Part shown: positions 33,718 to 43,292 of the stretch, in pieces | How positions within the stretch are numbered: position 1 is the stretch's first letter | Layout of the letters: each line of letters begins with the position of its first letter | Origin: Anaerolineales bacterium | GTDB taxonomy: Bacteria > Chloroflexota > Anaerolineae > Anaerolineales > Villigracilaceae | DNA length: 64,000 nt | Assembly (NCBI GenBank): GCA_014379595.1 | Contig: JACMLM010000071.1 | Location: 271,032-335,031 of the forward strand | Direction: 5' to 3' | Notes under the pieces: generated by a model | What the model was told of the DNA's origin: nothing | Database searches by the model: none | Seen by the model: the letters and a program-made list of their open reading frames with translations, nothing else | Made by a program: the position numbers and the translations under genes

Positions 33718-34173
33718 TTAGTTTTCAAATTGAGATGCAAAGAATTCAATTGATTTGGTCATCAATCGAATTAATGTTTTACTATCTTCTTCCCCTAAAT
33801 GATTGACCAGCCCGATTAGGTTTTCGCGGACCTCTGAAATAAGGGATTCAGCAACCTGCGTTCCTTTGTCAGTAAGCCCAATGCGAACGATACGGCGGTC
33901 ATTAGGATCTTGCAGGCGTTCAATATACCCAGCACCTTCCAATGGATTGATCAAATGCGTTACACCTGCGGGTGTGATCTGTAACATGTTACTGATCTCA
34001 GTAACAGTAAATGCCTTTTTATCAGCATCCTTACCCATTACCAGCATCACTAATAATTCATACTCGCTTCGAGTAAGACCGTCGATGGAAATTTGCTTTA
34101 ACTTTGGACGCGGAAATTGTTTCATGATCTGAAATAATTCACGCGTCAGATCTAAAGATGTTTTTGCTTTCAT
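33718..34173 (-). CDS. MarR-family transcriptional regulator
   Basis: A 151-residue winged-helix protein. The recognition part is 'FTVTEISNMLQITPAGVTHL' followed by the wing 'RLQDPNDRRIVRIGLTDKG', the diagnostic MarR D-x-R-D/N-x-R-x-x-x-V-x-L-T-x-x-G pattern. MarR proteins repress efflux genes and release DNA on binding drugs or phenolics. It is followed after 16 bp by the adaptor gene, so it most likely controls efflux. AAAGG about eight bases before the ATG supports the start. A palindrome lies 48 bp upstream. Confidence 0.9.
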   Translation of the reverse strand: MKAKTSLDLTRELFQIMKQFPRPKLKQISIDGLTRSEYELLVMLVMGKDADKKAFTVTEISNMLQITPAGVTHLINPLEGAGYIERLQDPNDRRIVRIGLTDKGTQVAESLISEVRENLIGLVNHLGEEDSKTLIRLMTKSIEFFASQFEN

Positions 34174-34220
34174 GATCAGATACCTTTTATTTTCAAGAAT
34201 ATTGCTTATAAGCTAAATAT

Positions 34221-34233
34221 TTTACTATGTAAA
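34221..34233. promoter_or_regulatory. palindromic site in the MarR promoter region
   Basis: TTTAC-TAT-GTAAA is a perfect inverted repeat. On the minus strand it contains TTTACA, which lies 16-17 bp before TTATAA/TATAAG, so it would overlap the -35 element of the marR promoter. Self-repression is a reasonable inference. Confidence 0.4.
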
Positions 34234-34385
34234 CTATTTATTAAGTGTACAATTCTGCAAAGTGGAATTTTCCTTCGTAGCCGATGGTTATATAGGCATA
34301 AACCCAGATGTAATTGCCCTTGGCCATCTACAGAGGCAGAGTAGCTTGGCTTTTCTCAAAATCCCTCATATTTAACCTACGGCGT

Positions 34386-34391
34386 TATAAT
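34386..34391 (+). promoter_or_regulatory. -10 hexamer of the 2-oxoglutarate dehydrogenase operon promoter
   Basis: A perfect TATAAT lies 39 bp before the sucA ATG, leaving a leader of roughly 33 nt with AAGGA as the ribosome site. No good -35 element is seen at the matching distance, so an activator or extended contacts may be needed. Confidence 0.4.
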
Positions 34392-34430
34392 TCATTAAAG
34401 AAAATAAAACACAGTAAGGATTATTGATAA

Positions 34431-37211
34431 ATGACATCAGAGCACGAATTTCATGGCCCCAATCTTGGTTATATTTTGGAGCTATATGAACAATATCGAA
34501 GCGACCCCAATTCTGTAGATGAATCAACGCGCCAACTCTTTCAGGGCTGGCAACCTACGGATGCAGAACCCGCGCTTCGCTCTCAACCGGAACTGAATAC
34601 CCTCATACGGATAGCGAATCTTGCTCAGGCAATCCGCGAATATGGATACTTAGCTGCTAAGCTCGATCCGTTGGGTGGAGAAACAGCAAGCGACCCGATA
34701 TTAAGTTTTGATTTCTATAATTTACGGGAAGATGAGCTGCTCAAATTACCTGCAGATATTGTGGAATTGCCCGCTGCATACACAAATCAAAATGCTCATC
34801 AGGCAATCGAATCATTACGCTCGATCTATAGTGGAACGATTGGATACGACTACGACCACATCCGTCTTCCTGAAGAAAGAGCGTGGCTGTTTCAAACTGC
34901 TGAATCTGGTAGCTTTCGTCTGCCGCATCAAAAGATTGACGAAAAAAAATTACTGGAACGTTTAACTCAAGTGGAAGCTTTTGAACTTTTTCTGCATCGT
35001 GTGTATCCCGGTAAAACACGCTTCTCCATTGAAGGACTGGATATGCTCATTCCCATGCTGGATGAGATGATCAAAGCCGCGGCACAAGTAAAAATTGGCG
35101 CAGTATTTATCGGCATGGGACATCGCGGAAGATTAAACGTACTGGCACATATCCTTTACAAACCGTATGAACAAATCCTTGCAGAATTCAAGGATCCGAA
35201 AGGCAGATCGACAACTTGGGATGAAATGGGCTGGACAGGTGATGTTAAATACCATATGGGAGCATATCGGCTGCCTCAACAAGGTGATGATTTTGATTTG
35301 GTCATTCGCATTGCTGCCAACCCCAGCCACCTCGAATTAGTTGACCCAGTCATTCAAGGGATTGCCAGAGCCGCCAATACACGAGTTGATAGTGTAGGAG
35401 CGCCTCAATATTTTGAGAACGCATCCATGCCGATCTTAATCCACGGTGATGCAGCTTTTTCAGGACAGGGGATTGTTGCCGAGGTACTGAATTTTTCACG
35501 CCTGGCCGGATATACTACCAGCGGCACGCTTCATATTGTTGCCAATAACCAAGTCGGTTTCACTACAACTGAAAATGAATTACGCAGCAGTCTGCACGCA
35601 AGTGACCTGGCAAAAGGATTCGAGATCCCCGTCATCCATGTCAACGCGGACGATCCTCAGGCTTGCTTTGAAGCGGCTCATACTGCGTTTGCTTATCGCC
35701 AGAAATTCCTTAAAGACTTTGTGATCAACCTGATCGGCTATCGGCGTTATGGTCATAACGAAGGGGATGAACCTCGCTTTACACAGCCTGTAATGTATCA
35801 AAGGATCGACGATCACCCAACGCTCAGGCAGCTATGGAGCTCCAGGCTGGAAGCGAGCGATCTGCTTCAACAAGGTCAGGCTGAAGAATTACTGCAAAAT
35901 TATTTAAAGAATTTACAAGACGTAAATGATAAGCTCGATGCAGAAGGGTCACTGAAAGAACCGATTCCGCAGCCTCCTCCACAGGGTGCTGCACAAAAAG
36001 TAAAAACTGCGGTCTCGCTTAAATTGCTCAAAGAATTGCATCAAGCATTATTAAAATTCCCAAGCGATTTCAAGCTTAATCCAAAGCTTGAGAAAGCAGT
36101 AGAAAAACGAAAAAAATTGCTGGATGGTAATGTTGATTGGGCTGCTGCTGAGGAATTAGCTTTTGCGTCCATTTTATATGATGGCACACCCATCCGCCTG
36201 ACAGGACAGGATTCTGCGCGTGGCACATTCAGCCAACGTCATGCAGTGTTTTATGATAGCGAAACCAACAAAGGTTATGTTCCTTTACAAAATATTTCGC
36301 AAGCCAAAGCCTCGTTTGAAATTATTAATAGTCCATTGAGTGAAATCAGCGTAATTGGTTTTGAGTTTGGTTATAACGTGCAAGCGCCTGAAAGATTGGT
36401 GATATGGGAAGCTCAATACGGTGACTTTATCAACAATGCGCAAACCGTTATCGATGAATTCATTCTTTCAGGACGAGCAAAATGGGGATTAACTCCTTCT
36501 TTGGTTTTCCTGCTGCCACACGGGAATGAAGGCCAGGGGCCCGATCATTCCAGTGCACGTATTGAACGATTTCTCGGTCTCGCCGCCGAAACCAATGTGC
36601 GCATCGCTTATCCATCTACAGCTGCACAATATTTTCATTTGTTACGCCGCCAGGCATTGCTGCTGAAAACAGATCCATTACCTTTAGTTGTTTTTACTCC
36701 AAAAGGTATGTTACGTCATCCTTTGGTAGCTTCCCTGCCTGAACAACTGACTGAGGGTACCTGGCAATCTGTCATTGATGATGTAGATACTAAAATAAAT
36801 AAAAAGAAAATTGAAACTCTCATTTTATGCAGTGGGCGTATTTATGTTGATCTCGTTACAAATGAACTGCGCAAAGAAAACTCAAGCGTTGCAGTTGCAA
36901 GGCTTGAACAGCTCTATCCATTTCCTCAGCATGCATTGGAAGATTTGATATCGAAATATGCCAATCTCAAACATCTGCTTTGGGTACAAGAGGAGCCTCT
37001 CAATATGGGAGCATGGAATTATCTTCGTCCACGCCTGCGCCAGTTGACTGGAGATAACCTGCCCCTCCATTATGTGGGCCGCCCGGAAAGTTCCAGCCCA
37101 TCGGAGGGCTCTTCCACATTATATAGAATCAATCAGCAAGCCTTGATCGAACAGGCTTTTAAATTTGAAGAACAAACCCACACGCCAAGCGTGGTAAAAG
37201 AGAGAGGTTAA
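34431..37211 (+). CDS. sucA: 2-oxoglutarate dehydrogenase E1 component
   Basis: A 926-residue thiamine-diphosphate enzyme that decarboxylates 2-oxoglutarate and transfers the succinyl group to the E2 lipoyl arm in the TCA cycle. It begins with the short E1o N-terminal segment ('[20 protein letters not shown]'). The '[15 protein letters not shown]' block and the cofactor region '[18 protein letters not shown]' with 'NNQVGFTT' follow, then the transketolase-type pyrimidine domain ('[20 protein letters not shown]'). Full length for the family. It starts after AAGGA and lies 1 bp before sucB. The E3 gene is not in the cluster. Confidence 0.96.
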   Translation: MTSEHEFHGPNLGYILELYEQYRSDPNSVDESTRQLFQGWQPTDAEPALRSQPELNTLIRIANLAQAIREYGYLAAKLDPLGGETASDPILSFDFYNLREDELLKLPADIVELPAAYTNQNAHQAIESLRSIYSGTIGYDYDHIRLPEERAWLFQTAESGSFRLPHQKIDEKKLLERLTQVEAFELFLHRVYPGKTRFSIEGLDMLIPMLDEMIKAAAQVKIGAVFIGMGHRGRLNVLAHILYKPYEQILAEFKDPKGRSTTWDEMGWTGDVKYHMGAYRLPQQGDDFDLVIRIAANPSHLELVDPVIQGIARAANTRVDSVGAPQYFENASMPILIHGDAAFSGQGIVAEVLNFSRLAGYTTSGTLHIVANNQVGFTTTENELRSSLHASDLAKGFEIPVIHVNADDPQACFEAAHTAFAYRQKFLKDFVINLIGYRRYGHNEGDEPRFTQPVMYQRIDDHPTLRQLWSSRLEASDLLQQGQAEELLQNYLKNLQDVNDKLDAEGSLKEPIPQPPPQGAAQKVKTAVSLKLLKELHQALLKFPSDFKLNPKLEKAVEKRKKLLDGNVDWAAAEELAFASILYDGTPIRLTGQDSARGTFSQRHAVFYDSETNKGYVPLQNISQAKASFEIINSPLSEISVIGFEFGYNVQAPERLVIWEAQYGDFINNAQTVIDEFILSGRAKWGLTPSLVFLLPHGNEGQGPDHSSARIERFLGLAAETNVRIAYPSTAAQYFHLLRRQALLLKTDPLPLVVFTPKGMLRHPLVASLPEQLTEGTWQSVIDDVDTKINKKKIETLILCSGRIYVDLVTNELRKENSSVAVARLEQLYPFPQHALEDLISKYANLKHLLWVQEEPLNMGAWNYLRPRLRQLTGDNLPLHYVGRPESSSPSEGSSTLYRINQQALIEQAFKFEEQTHTPSVVKERG

Positions 37212-37212
37212 T

Positions 37213-38466
37213 ATGAGCGTACAAGTCCTAGTCCCGGAAATGGGAGAATCTGTATTGGAAGCTACTGTTTCTCGATGGCTTAAAAAAGAAGGGGATTTCG
37301 TGAACGTAGGCGATATTCTCGTCGAATTAGAGACGGATAAGATCAACTTGGAAGTTGGTGCGAAAAACTCTGGCATTCTCTCACGAATTGCTGTCGCTGA
37401 TGGCAAGGATGTAAAAGTAGGCGATGTATTAGGTGAGATTGACGAGAAAGCAGAACAAAAGTCATCTCCGAAAGCAGAAACTCCAGAACCTCAAAAAGTT
37501 GAAGAGAAAAAAGAAGTTGTGAATGAAGATAGAAATAATAACAAACAGCTTCGTGAAACTCCACAGTTAACACCTGTTGCTTCACGCTTGGCACGCGAAA
37601 AAGAGGTAGATGTTACTCAGTTATCTGGAACAGGCATCGAGGGCCGCGTAACGAAAACGGATGTGGAACAGTTCCTGCAAGGGCGGGAGAAATCTCCAGA
37701 AAACACAAAGCAGGCATCAGTTGAGTCTGCGCTGCAGCTTGTAAAGGCCGCAAATGTAAATGCAGGCGAGCGCTCTGAAGAACGAGTCCGCATGTCACGC
37801 AGACGTCAAACAATTGCCAAACGGCTATTAGAAGCTCAGCATACAACTGCCATGTTAACCACTTTCAATGAAGTGGATATGGGCGCAGTGATGGATATGC
37901 GGAAGAAACAGAATGATGAATTTCAGGCCAAGCACGGAGTCAAACTGGGTTTTACTTCTTTCTTTGTCAAAGCCGCGATTAGTGCGTTGCGAGCCTTCCC
38001 GCGTTTGAATGGAGAAATTCAAGGCGATGAAATCGTTCTAAAAAATTACTATGATATCGGCATGGCTGTAGGCGCAGAAGAAGGTTTGGTTGTACCAGTG
38101 ATCCGCGATGCTGATAAATTAAGTTTTGCAGACATCGAACATCAGGTCAAAAATTTTGTAACCAAAGCAAATGAAGGCAAACTCACCATTGAAGATTTAC
38201 GCGGTGGAACTTTCACCATCACCAATGGCGGCGTTTTCGGGTCACTGCTTAGCACGCCGATTTTGAATCCGCCACAAGTGGGTATTTTAGGTTTGCATAA
38301 AATTGAAGAACGCCCGATTGCATTGAATGGTCAGGTTGTAATTCGCAGAATGATGTATACGGCTCTTAGCTATGACCATCGCATTGTGGATGGCAGCGAG
38401 GCTGTGCAATTTCTCGTTCACATCAAACAAATGATCGAAGACCCTGCATTGATGTTGTTGGATTAA
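37213..38466 (+). CDS. sucB: dihydrolipoyllysine-residue succinyltransferase (E2)
   Basis: A 417-residue E2 with one N-terminal lipoyl domain (lipoyl Lys about 43 in 'ETDKINLEV'), a charged linker and a peripheral-subunit-binding domain at about 115-155 ('[20 protein letters not shown]'). The catalytic acyltransferase domain ends in '[15 protein letters not shown]' (His about 389, Asp about 393). The architecture and '[14 protein letters not shown]' match OdhB/SucB. It accepts succinyl from E1 and passes it to CoA. AGAGAGG precedes the ATG, and the stop overlaps the next ATG by 1 bp. Confidence 0.95.
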   Translation: MSVQVLVPEMGESVLEATVSRWLKKEGDFVNVGDILVELETDKINLEVGAKNSGILSRIAVADGKDVKVGDVLGEIDEKAEQKSSPKAETPEPQKVEEKKEVVNEDRNNNKQLRETPQLTPVASRLAREKEVDVTQLSGTGIEGRVTKTDVEQFLQGREKSPENTKQASVESALQLVKAANVNAGERSEERVRMSRRRQTIAKRLLEAQHTTAMLTTFNEVDMGAVMDMRKKQNDEFQAKHGVKLGFTSFFVKAAISALRAFPRLNGEIQGDEIVLKNYYDIGMAVGAEEGLVVPVIRDADKLSFADIEHQVKNFVTKANEGKLTIEDLRGGTFTITNGGVFGSLLSTPILNPPQVGILGLHKIEERPIALNGQVVIRRMMYTALSYDHRIVDGSEAVQFLVHIKQMIEDPALMLLD

Positions 38467-39725
38467 TGGCTTTTAATCAAATTTGGGATGTTATTGTTGC
38501 CGGCGGAGGTCCTGCGGGATTCTTCGCCGCGATTCGTTGTGCTGAATTAGATCCGAACTTGCGTGTGTTGATCATTGAAAAAGCTCAGCAAACTTTAGGG
38601 AAAGTTATCATCTCAGGCGGCGGTCGCTGCAATGTGACTCATGCTTGTTTTGAGCCTGCTCAATTGATCACATATTATCCACGCGGGGGGGCAGCATTAC
38701 GTGGTGCATTCACACGCTTTCATCCTGCAGATACGGTCAAGTGGTTTGAATCGCATGGTGTGAAACTTAAGACAGAAGCGGATGGGCGCATGTTCCCCGT
38801 CACAGATTCATCCGCGACGATTGCGGATTGCCTGCGGGAAAGCGCAAAAAGGGCGGGTGTTGAAGTAAAGGTAGGAATGAGTCTGCAAAAGGTGGAAAAA
38901 AATTCAGGTGGAGGATTCAGGCTCACGGTTCAGAAAGCTCGTGTTGAGTCTGGTAGCACAAACGAGCTTCATCTGCAAACAAAAAAATTATTGCTTGCAA
39001 CAGGCAGTGATCCCAAAACGCGCGAAATCGTCCAGTCGCTTGGGCATTCGATTGAAGAGCCTGTCCCTTCATTATTTACATTCAATATTTCGGATAAACG
39101 GCTGGAAGGATTGGCGGGCGTATCGATTGAGTCAGTCACAGTAAAAATGGATTCGCTCACACAACATGGTCCGCTGTTGATCACCCATTGGGGATTAAGC
39201 GGGCCAGCCGTACTGCGCCTCTCTGCATGGGGAGCGCGTATTTTATTTGAAAAGAAATATCAGGCAACTTTATTTGTGAATTGGCTTGGCGATTACACGT
39301 TTGATAAAACGCTTGATGTTTTACAAAGACATAAAGATTGGCATGAGAACGTACGCAAAAAAGTTGTAACCGAACCCGCATTCACGCAAATCCCTGCGCG
39401 ATTATGGAAACAGCTTGCTCAAGAGATCGTGAAGGAAAAAAACTGGGGCGATGTTTCAAAAGCAGAATTAAGAAAACTTGCAGAAGAATTAACTGCGAGT
39501 CAATTTGAAATCAAAGGCAAGGGACAGTTCAAAGAAGAGTTTGTTACCTGCGGCGGGGTAAAACTTAATGAGGTGGATTTCAAGACCATGCACAGTCGTG
39601 TTGTGAATGATCTTTATTTCGCAGGCGAAGTGCTCGATATTGATGGCATCACAGGTGGGTTTAATTTTCAATCATCGTGGACGACAGGTTGGCTGGCGGG
39701 GAACGCATTGGCGGAGCGGAACTAA
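38466..39725 (+). CDS. HI0933/BaiN-type FAD-dependent oxidoreductase
   Basis: A 419-residue flavoprotein of the HI0933 (YhiN/BaiN) family. The FAD-binding motif is 'VIVAGGGPAGFFAAIRCAE', then 'ISGGGRCNVTHAC', the mid-protein 'ATGSDPKTREIV' and the C-terminal 'YFAGEVLDIDGITGGFNFQ'. The family's physiological substrate is generally unclear. It lies where E3 would be expected in a 2-oxoglutarate dehydrogenase cluster. However, it lacks the CxxxxC redox disulfide of dihydrolipoamide dehydrogenase, so it is not a replacement E3 by sequence. The TAATG overlap with sucB implies co-translation. Confidence 0.88.
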   Translation: MAFNQIWDVIVAGGGPAGFFAAIRCAELDPNLRVLIIEKAQQTLGKVIISGGGRCNVTHACFEPAQLITYYPRGGAALRGAFTRFHPADTVKWFESHGVKLKTEADGRMFPVTDSSATIADCLRESAKRAGVEVKVGMSLQKVEKNSGGGFRLTVQKARVESGSTNELHLQTKKLLLATGSDPKTREIVQSLGHSIEEPVPSLFTFNISDKRLEGLAGVSIESVTVKMDSLTQHGPLLITHWGLSGPAVLRLSAWGARILFEKKYQATLFVNWLGDYTFDKTLDVLQRHKDWHENVRKKVVTEPAFTQIPARLWKQLAQEIVKEKNWGDVSKAELRKLAEELTASQFEIKGKGQFKEEFVTCGGVKLNEVDFKTMHSRVVNDLYFAGEVLDIDGITGGFNFQSSWTTGWLAGNALAERN

Positions 39726-39727
39726 AT

Positions 39728-39783
39728 CGGACACACCGATAACAACGGATTTGAAACATCAGCTTATCCGTGCTTATCCGCTA
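39728..39783. repeat. imperfect inverted intergenic repeat
   Basis: The first half (with 'CCGATAACAACGGAT') and the second half ('TTATCCGTGCTTATCCG') are degenerate inverted copies of each other. They follow directly after the flavoprotein stop and lack a T-run. Confidence 0.45.
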
Positions 39784-39862
39784 CTAATTTTCCATTGACC
39801 ATCTGCGAATACTCCCGTAAAATCCCCTTGTTAAATTATATATAATTTCAAGAGGATCAAGC

Positions 39863-40156
39863 ATGGCAAAATATCGAATTTTTTACTGGAAGCACATCCC
39901 CTCTTCTATTACAGTCGAAGGCGATGGAAAAACGATCAAAAAACAACTTTCGCAGAAGATCCAAAATGCGATTGACGCCTATGCAATGGCTGAGGGATTA
40001 ACTGGCACAACGGAATATGCCTCGCAGTACAAACGCGGACCATGGGTTGAACGTGAGGGCGCTCCTGAAGAAGTAGCGGATGCGCTTCTTGCTGAACTGG
40101 AAATTGAATTTGCGAAAATAGAGATTCCACGCCGCAACAATGTAGGAGCAGGGTAA
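39863..40156 (+). CDS. small 'virulence factor' family protein (PF13769-like)
   Basis: A 97-residue protein beginning 'MAKYRIFYWKHIPSSITVEG' and containing 'QYKRGPWVEREGAPEEVADA'. I recognise this as the family loosely named virulence factor; its function is not established. AGAGGA before the ATG supports the start. It leads the group with the corrinoid activator and methyltransferase genes, so a link to corrinoid-dependent methyl transfer is a reasonable guess. The last codons and the stop lie in a 29-bp palindrome, so the C-terminal tail 'NVGAG' is probably donated by a repeat element. Confidence 0.7.
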   Translation: MAKYRIFYWKHIPSSITVEGDGKTIKKQLSQKIQNAIDAYAMAEGLTGTTEYASQYKRGPWVEREGAPEEVADALLAELEIEFAKIEIPRRNNVGAG

Positions 40157-40169
40157 CCCTGCTCCTACA
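40141..40169. repeat. 29-bp palindromic repeat supplying a stop codon
   Basis: TGTAGGAGCAGGGT, one central A, then the exact reverse complement. It contains the last codons and the TAA of the small upstream gene and ends 6 bp before the ATG of the next gene, where a ribosome site would be expected. Confidence 0.75.
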
Positions 40170-40175
40170 ATACTC

Positions 40176-42209
40176 ATGACCCAAAAACATAACATCATCC
40201 TGCAACCCTCTGGCTCCCGTGGACAAGTGGAAGCAGGCCAGTCTATTCGTTCTGCCGCGCGTGACTTGGGCGTGGAGATCGAGTCCATTTGTGCTGAGAA
40301 TGCGACTTGCGGCAAGTGCATGGTTTTAATTGAGGAAGGTCGTTTTGAAAAATACGACATTAACTCAAAGCGCGAGAATGTTTCGCCTGTAAGTAATGAG
40401 GAAGCCGCATACTTCGCTCGCAGACCCGCTTTGTTAAAAAGCAAAGGCTGGGAAGTAGGTTACGTCCGCCTATCCTGTCAATGCAAGATACAAGGCGATG
40501 TGTTGATCAACGTTCCTGAAGAAAGCCAGGGGAATAAGCAGATCGTCCGCAAGAGTGCAAGCAACCGTCCAATCGAGATAAAGCCTTCGGTGAGAAAGTA
40601 TCTTGTTACGATGAGTCCGCCCAATTTGGAGAGGCCAATTGCAGATTGGGAACGTCTCGCAAAGGGACTTGAAACATCGATGCAGCTTGTCCATGGGGTA
40701 GATGCAAAGATTCCTCGCTGGTTTGATCTAAGTATTGATTATCAGTGTCTACGAACTTTATCATCCACGCTGCGCGAAGCAAAATGGAATGTAACTGTTT
40801 CGGTCTGGCAGGATAAGGAAGTTATCAGCGTTCAGCCTGGGTATCACGAAGAGAGCTATGGCGCAGCAGTGGATATTGGCTCAACAACTGTCGCTTTGTA
40901 TTTATGCAATTTACGCACAGGTGAAATGCTCGCGGCAGAATCAGAAATGAATCCGCAGATTGTGTATGGCGAAGATGTGATGTCTCGCATTCAATATACG
41001 ATTGAATATCCAGATGGCTTGGAGAAATTACACAAAGCCATTATTTCAACTTTGAATAAATTATTAAAACAAGCCGCGGATACAGCCAACATTAAAACAC
41101 ACGAAATCCTTGAAATGGTCTTGGTGGGCAATTCGACCATGCACCATATTCTATTAAATCTGCATCCAAAAGATTTAGGGCTTGCTCCTTTCGTGCCTGC
41201 AATTCATAAATCAATGGATATCAAAGCGCGTGAGCTTGGAATTCATATTAATGCGTCAGGCAATATTCATGTCTTGCCAACAATTGCCTCATTTGTTGGT
41301 GCAGATACCAGTGCAATGATTGTTGCGGAAGAACCTCATAAGCAAGATGAAAACTGGTTGTTGATTGATGTGGGCACAAATGCTGAATTGATTCTTGGGA
41401 ATCGTAAGCGATTAGTTTGTACTTCTACTCCAACAGGTCCAGCATTGGAAGGGGCACATGTTGAATATGGAATGCGTGCCGCACCTGGCGCAATGGAACG
41501 CATCTCCATTGATGAAATAACACTTGAGCCAAAATATAAAGTGATCGGTGTGGATGGTTGGAATACAGACCATGCTGAATTCAAAGGTCAGGTTAAAGGG
41601 ATTTGTGGCTCCGCCATCATTGATGGCGTAGCAGAATTATTCCGAGTGGGAATCGTGGATTCTCGGGGCAAGTTCAGGAAAGAGCTGGAGTCGAAACGTA
41701 TTCGAAAAGGCGAAAGCGGTTGGGAGTACGTCATTGCCTGGGCGGAGGAAACATCCATAGGTCGAGACATCCCAATGACCCAACAGGATGTGAGACAAAT
41801 TCAACTTGCGAAGGCTGCTTTGTTTACTGCGGCGCGCACGTTGTTGAAGCGCTTTGGTTTGCAAGATCCTGATAAAGTTATTTTGGCGGGCGGCTTCGGA
41901 AGTTTTATTGACAAGGAAAAAGCGATGCTGATCGGCTTGATTCCTGATTGTGTGTTGGATAATGTGTATGCAGTTGGTAACTCCGCAGGCGATGGCGCAC
42001 GTATTGCGTTGTTGAATGTGGAGAAGCGTAAAGAGATCGAAGAAGTGTCACGCAAAGTTGAACGTTTTGAATTACCAACTGACCCTGAATTTCAAAATCA
42101 ATTTATGTTGGCAACGAGTTTCCCGCACATGAGTGAGCCGTTTCCACATATTGCACATTTAATTCCGAATCGAGTCCCAGACCCGATGGCGAAAAATTTT
42201 ATGAAATGA
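40176..42209 (+). CDS. reductive activator of corrinoid enzymes (RACE), ferredoxin plus ASKHA domains
   Basis: A 677-residue protein. The N-terminal [2Fe-2S] ferredoxin domain has Cys 39, 45 and 48 ('CAENATCGKC') and a fourth in 'VRLSCQC' near 103. A linker and an ASKHA-fold ATPase follow (from about 228, 'YGAAVDIGSTTVALYLCN', 'VLVGNSTMHHILL', 'WLLIDVGTNAELILGN', 'VILAGGFGSFIDKEKA'). This is the RACE/RamA-like layout (DUF4445). These proteins use ATP to reduce inactivated Co(II) corrinoid proteins back to Co(I). It should serve the methyltransferases encoded downstream. No ribosome site is seen: the palindrome at 40141-40169 occupies that space. Confidence 0.9.
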   Translation: MTQKHNIILQPSGSRGQVEAGQSIRSAARDLGVEIESICAENATCGKCMVLIEEGRFEKYDINSKRENVSPVSNEEAAYFARRPALLKSKGWEVGYVRLSCQCKIQGDVLINVPEESQGNKQIVRKSASNRPIEIKPSVRKYLVTMSPPNLERPIADWERLAKGLETSMQLVHGVDAKIPRWFDLSIDYQCLRTLSSTLREAKWNVTVSVWQDKEVISVQPGYHEESYGAAVDIGSTTVALYLCNLRTGEMLAAESEMNPQIVYGEDVMSRIQYTIEYPDGLEKLHKAIISTLNKLLKQAADTANIKTHEILEMVLVGNSTMHHILLNLHPKDLGLAPFVPAIHKSMDIKARELGIHINASGNIHVLPTIASFVGADTSAMIVAEEPHKQDENWLLIDVGTNAELILGNRKRLVCTSTPTGPALEGAHVEYGMRAAPGAMERISIDEITLEPKYKVIGVDGWNTDHAEFKGQVKGICGSAIIDGVAELFRVGIVDSRGKFRKELESKRIRKGESGWEYVIAWAEETSIGRDIPMTQQDVRQIQLAKAALFTAARTLLKRFGLQDPDKVILAGGFGSFIDKEKAMLIGLIPDCVLDNVYAVGNSAGDGARIALLNVEKRKEIEEVSRKVERFELPTDPEFQNQFMLATSFPHMSEPFPHIAHLIPNRVPDPMAKNFMK

Positions 42210-42217
42210 TTTTATTT

Positions 42218-42284
42218 ACCGCGAAGAACGCTAAGAGCGCAAAGATTCTTAATGAGTCTTAGCGACCTTCGCGTGCTTTGCGGT
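42218..42284. repeat. palindromic intergenic repeat (ACCGCGAAG ... GCGGT type)
   Basis: The left half starts ACCGCGAAGAACGCTAAGAG and the right half ends CTTCGCGTGCTTTGCGGT, an imperfect inverted copy around an 11-bp centre. Elements of this wording are scattered in many environmental bacterial genomes. It fills most of the 91-bp gap between the activator and the methyltransferase gene. Confidence 0.65.
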
Positions 42285-42300
42285 TCAAAATGGAGATTCA

Positions 42301-43179
42301 ATGAATAAATTTTTAGAACGATTAAATAGTGGTGAAATTCTTGTTGCAGATGGAGCAACAGGCTCCAATTTACAAATGATGGGACTCAAACCTGGTAAGC
42401 CACCAGAGGATTTAATTATTGATGATCCCGATACGATTTTGAAACTCGCTTCTTCCTTCGCGGAGGCAGGGTCTGACATTATTTTGACATGTACCTTCGG
42501 GGGAACAAGAATGCGAATGAAGGATTCTAAATATCAAGATCGGACTCCCGAGGTTAACATCCGCGCGGCCGAAATTGCGCGAAAAGCTGCTTCACTTAAT
42601 AATGGACTTGTGGCTGGGTCAATGGGTCCTGTGGGTGCGATTCTTAAACCTTATGGTCCGCTTGAAGCAGATGATGTGCGAGCAACATTTGCGGAGCAAG
42701 CCAAAGCATTAGCTGATGCCGGTGTAGATTTATTATTAATCGAAACTATGTTTTCATTTGAAGAAACAACTGCCGCGTTTGAAGGGGCAAGGTCTGCGAC
42801 AGATTTGCCGATTGTTGTTTCATTTAGTTATGACCGAGGCACACGCACGATGATGGGTGTGAAGCCAAAAGATGTGATGAAAAAATATACAGAGATGGGC
42901 GCGACTCTCGTCGGTGCAAATTGTGGATCAACCCTTAAAAAGATGGAAGAAGTTGTCAAAGAATATGCGGCGACTGTGCCAAACTTTCCATTATGGGTAA
43001 AGCCGAATGCTGGAGTCCCACACATGGATATTGAAACCGAACAAGGCGTGTATGATATGGGTCCAGAAGACATGGCAACTTTTTCAAAGAAATATGTTGA
43101 GTTAGGTGCAAAAGTTGTCGGTGGTTGTTGTGGAAATACACCTGAGCATATTGCGGCGATTGTAAAAGCAGTGAAGTGA
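42301..43179 (+). CDS. homocysteine S-methyltransferase-family protein
   Basis: A 292-residue Zn-dependent methyltransferase barrel, as in betaine-homocysteine methyltransferase and the N-terminal module of MetH. Visible motifs are 'ILVADGATGSNLQMMG', 'TCTFGGTRMRM', the first Zn cysteine in 'VGANCGS' near 207 and the Cys pair in 'VVGGCCGNTPEH' (276-277). It would move a methyl group to or from a thiol or corrinoid. Next to a RACE activator and a UroD/MtaA-like gene, a role in corrinoid-dependent methyl transfer is more likely than stand-alone methionine synthesis. TGGAGA six bases before the ATG supports the start. Confidence 0.85.
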   Translation: MNKFLERLNSGEILVADGATGSNLQMMGLKPGKPPEDLIIDDPDTILKLASSFAEAGSDIILTCTFGGTRMRMKDSKYQDRTPEVNIRAAEIARKAASLNNGLVAGSMGPVGAILKPYGPLEADDVRATFAEQAKALADAGVDLLLIETMFSFEETTAAFEGARSATDLPIVVSFSYDRGTRTMMGVKPKDVMKKYTEMGATLVGANCGSTLKKMEEVVKEYAATVPNFPLWVKPNAGVPHMDIETEQGVYDMGPEDMATFSKKYVELGAKVVGGCCGNTPEHIAAIVKAVK

Positions 43180-43292
43180 TAAGAGAGTAGAGAACAGAGA
43201 GCAGTAATCAGTGAACAGTTATCATAAGTGGAAATTCTGTATAACTCTTAGCTAGGCATTTCCTTGCATAATCTAGTAATTAATCTATATCA

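Noticed and set aside
38466..39725. Dihydrolipoamide dehydrogenase (E3) of the 2-oxoglutarate complex
   Set aside because: The CxxxxC redox motif and the pyridine-nucleotide disulfide domains are missing. The motifs are those of HI0933/BaiN proteins.
42210..42300. Rho-independent terminator or cobalamin riboswitch before the homocysteine-methyltransferase-like gene
   Set aside because: The stem matches a dispersed palindromic repeat type, lacks a T-run, and shows no B12-box-like sequence.
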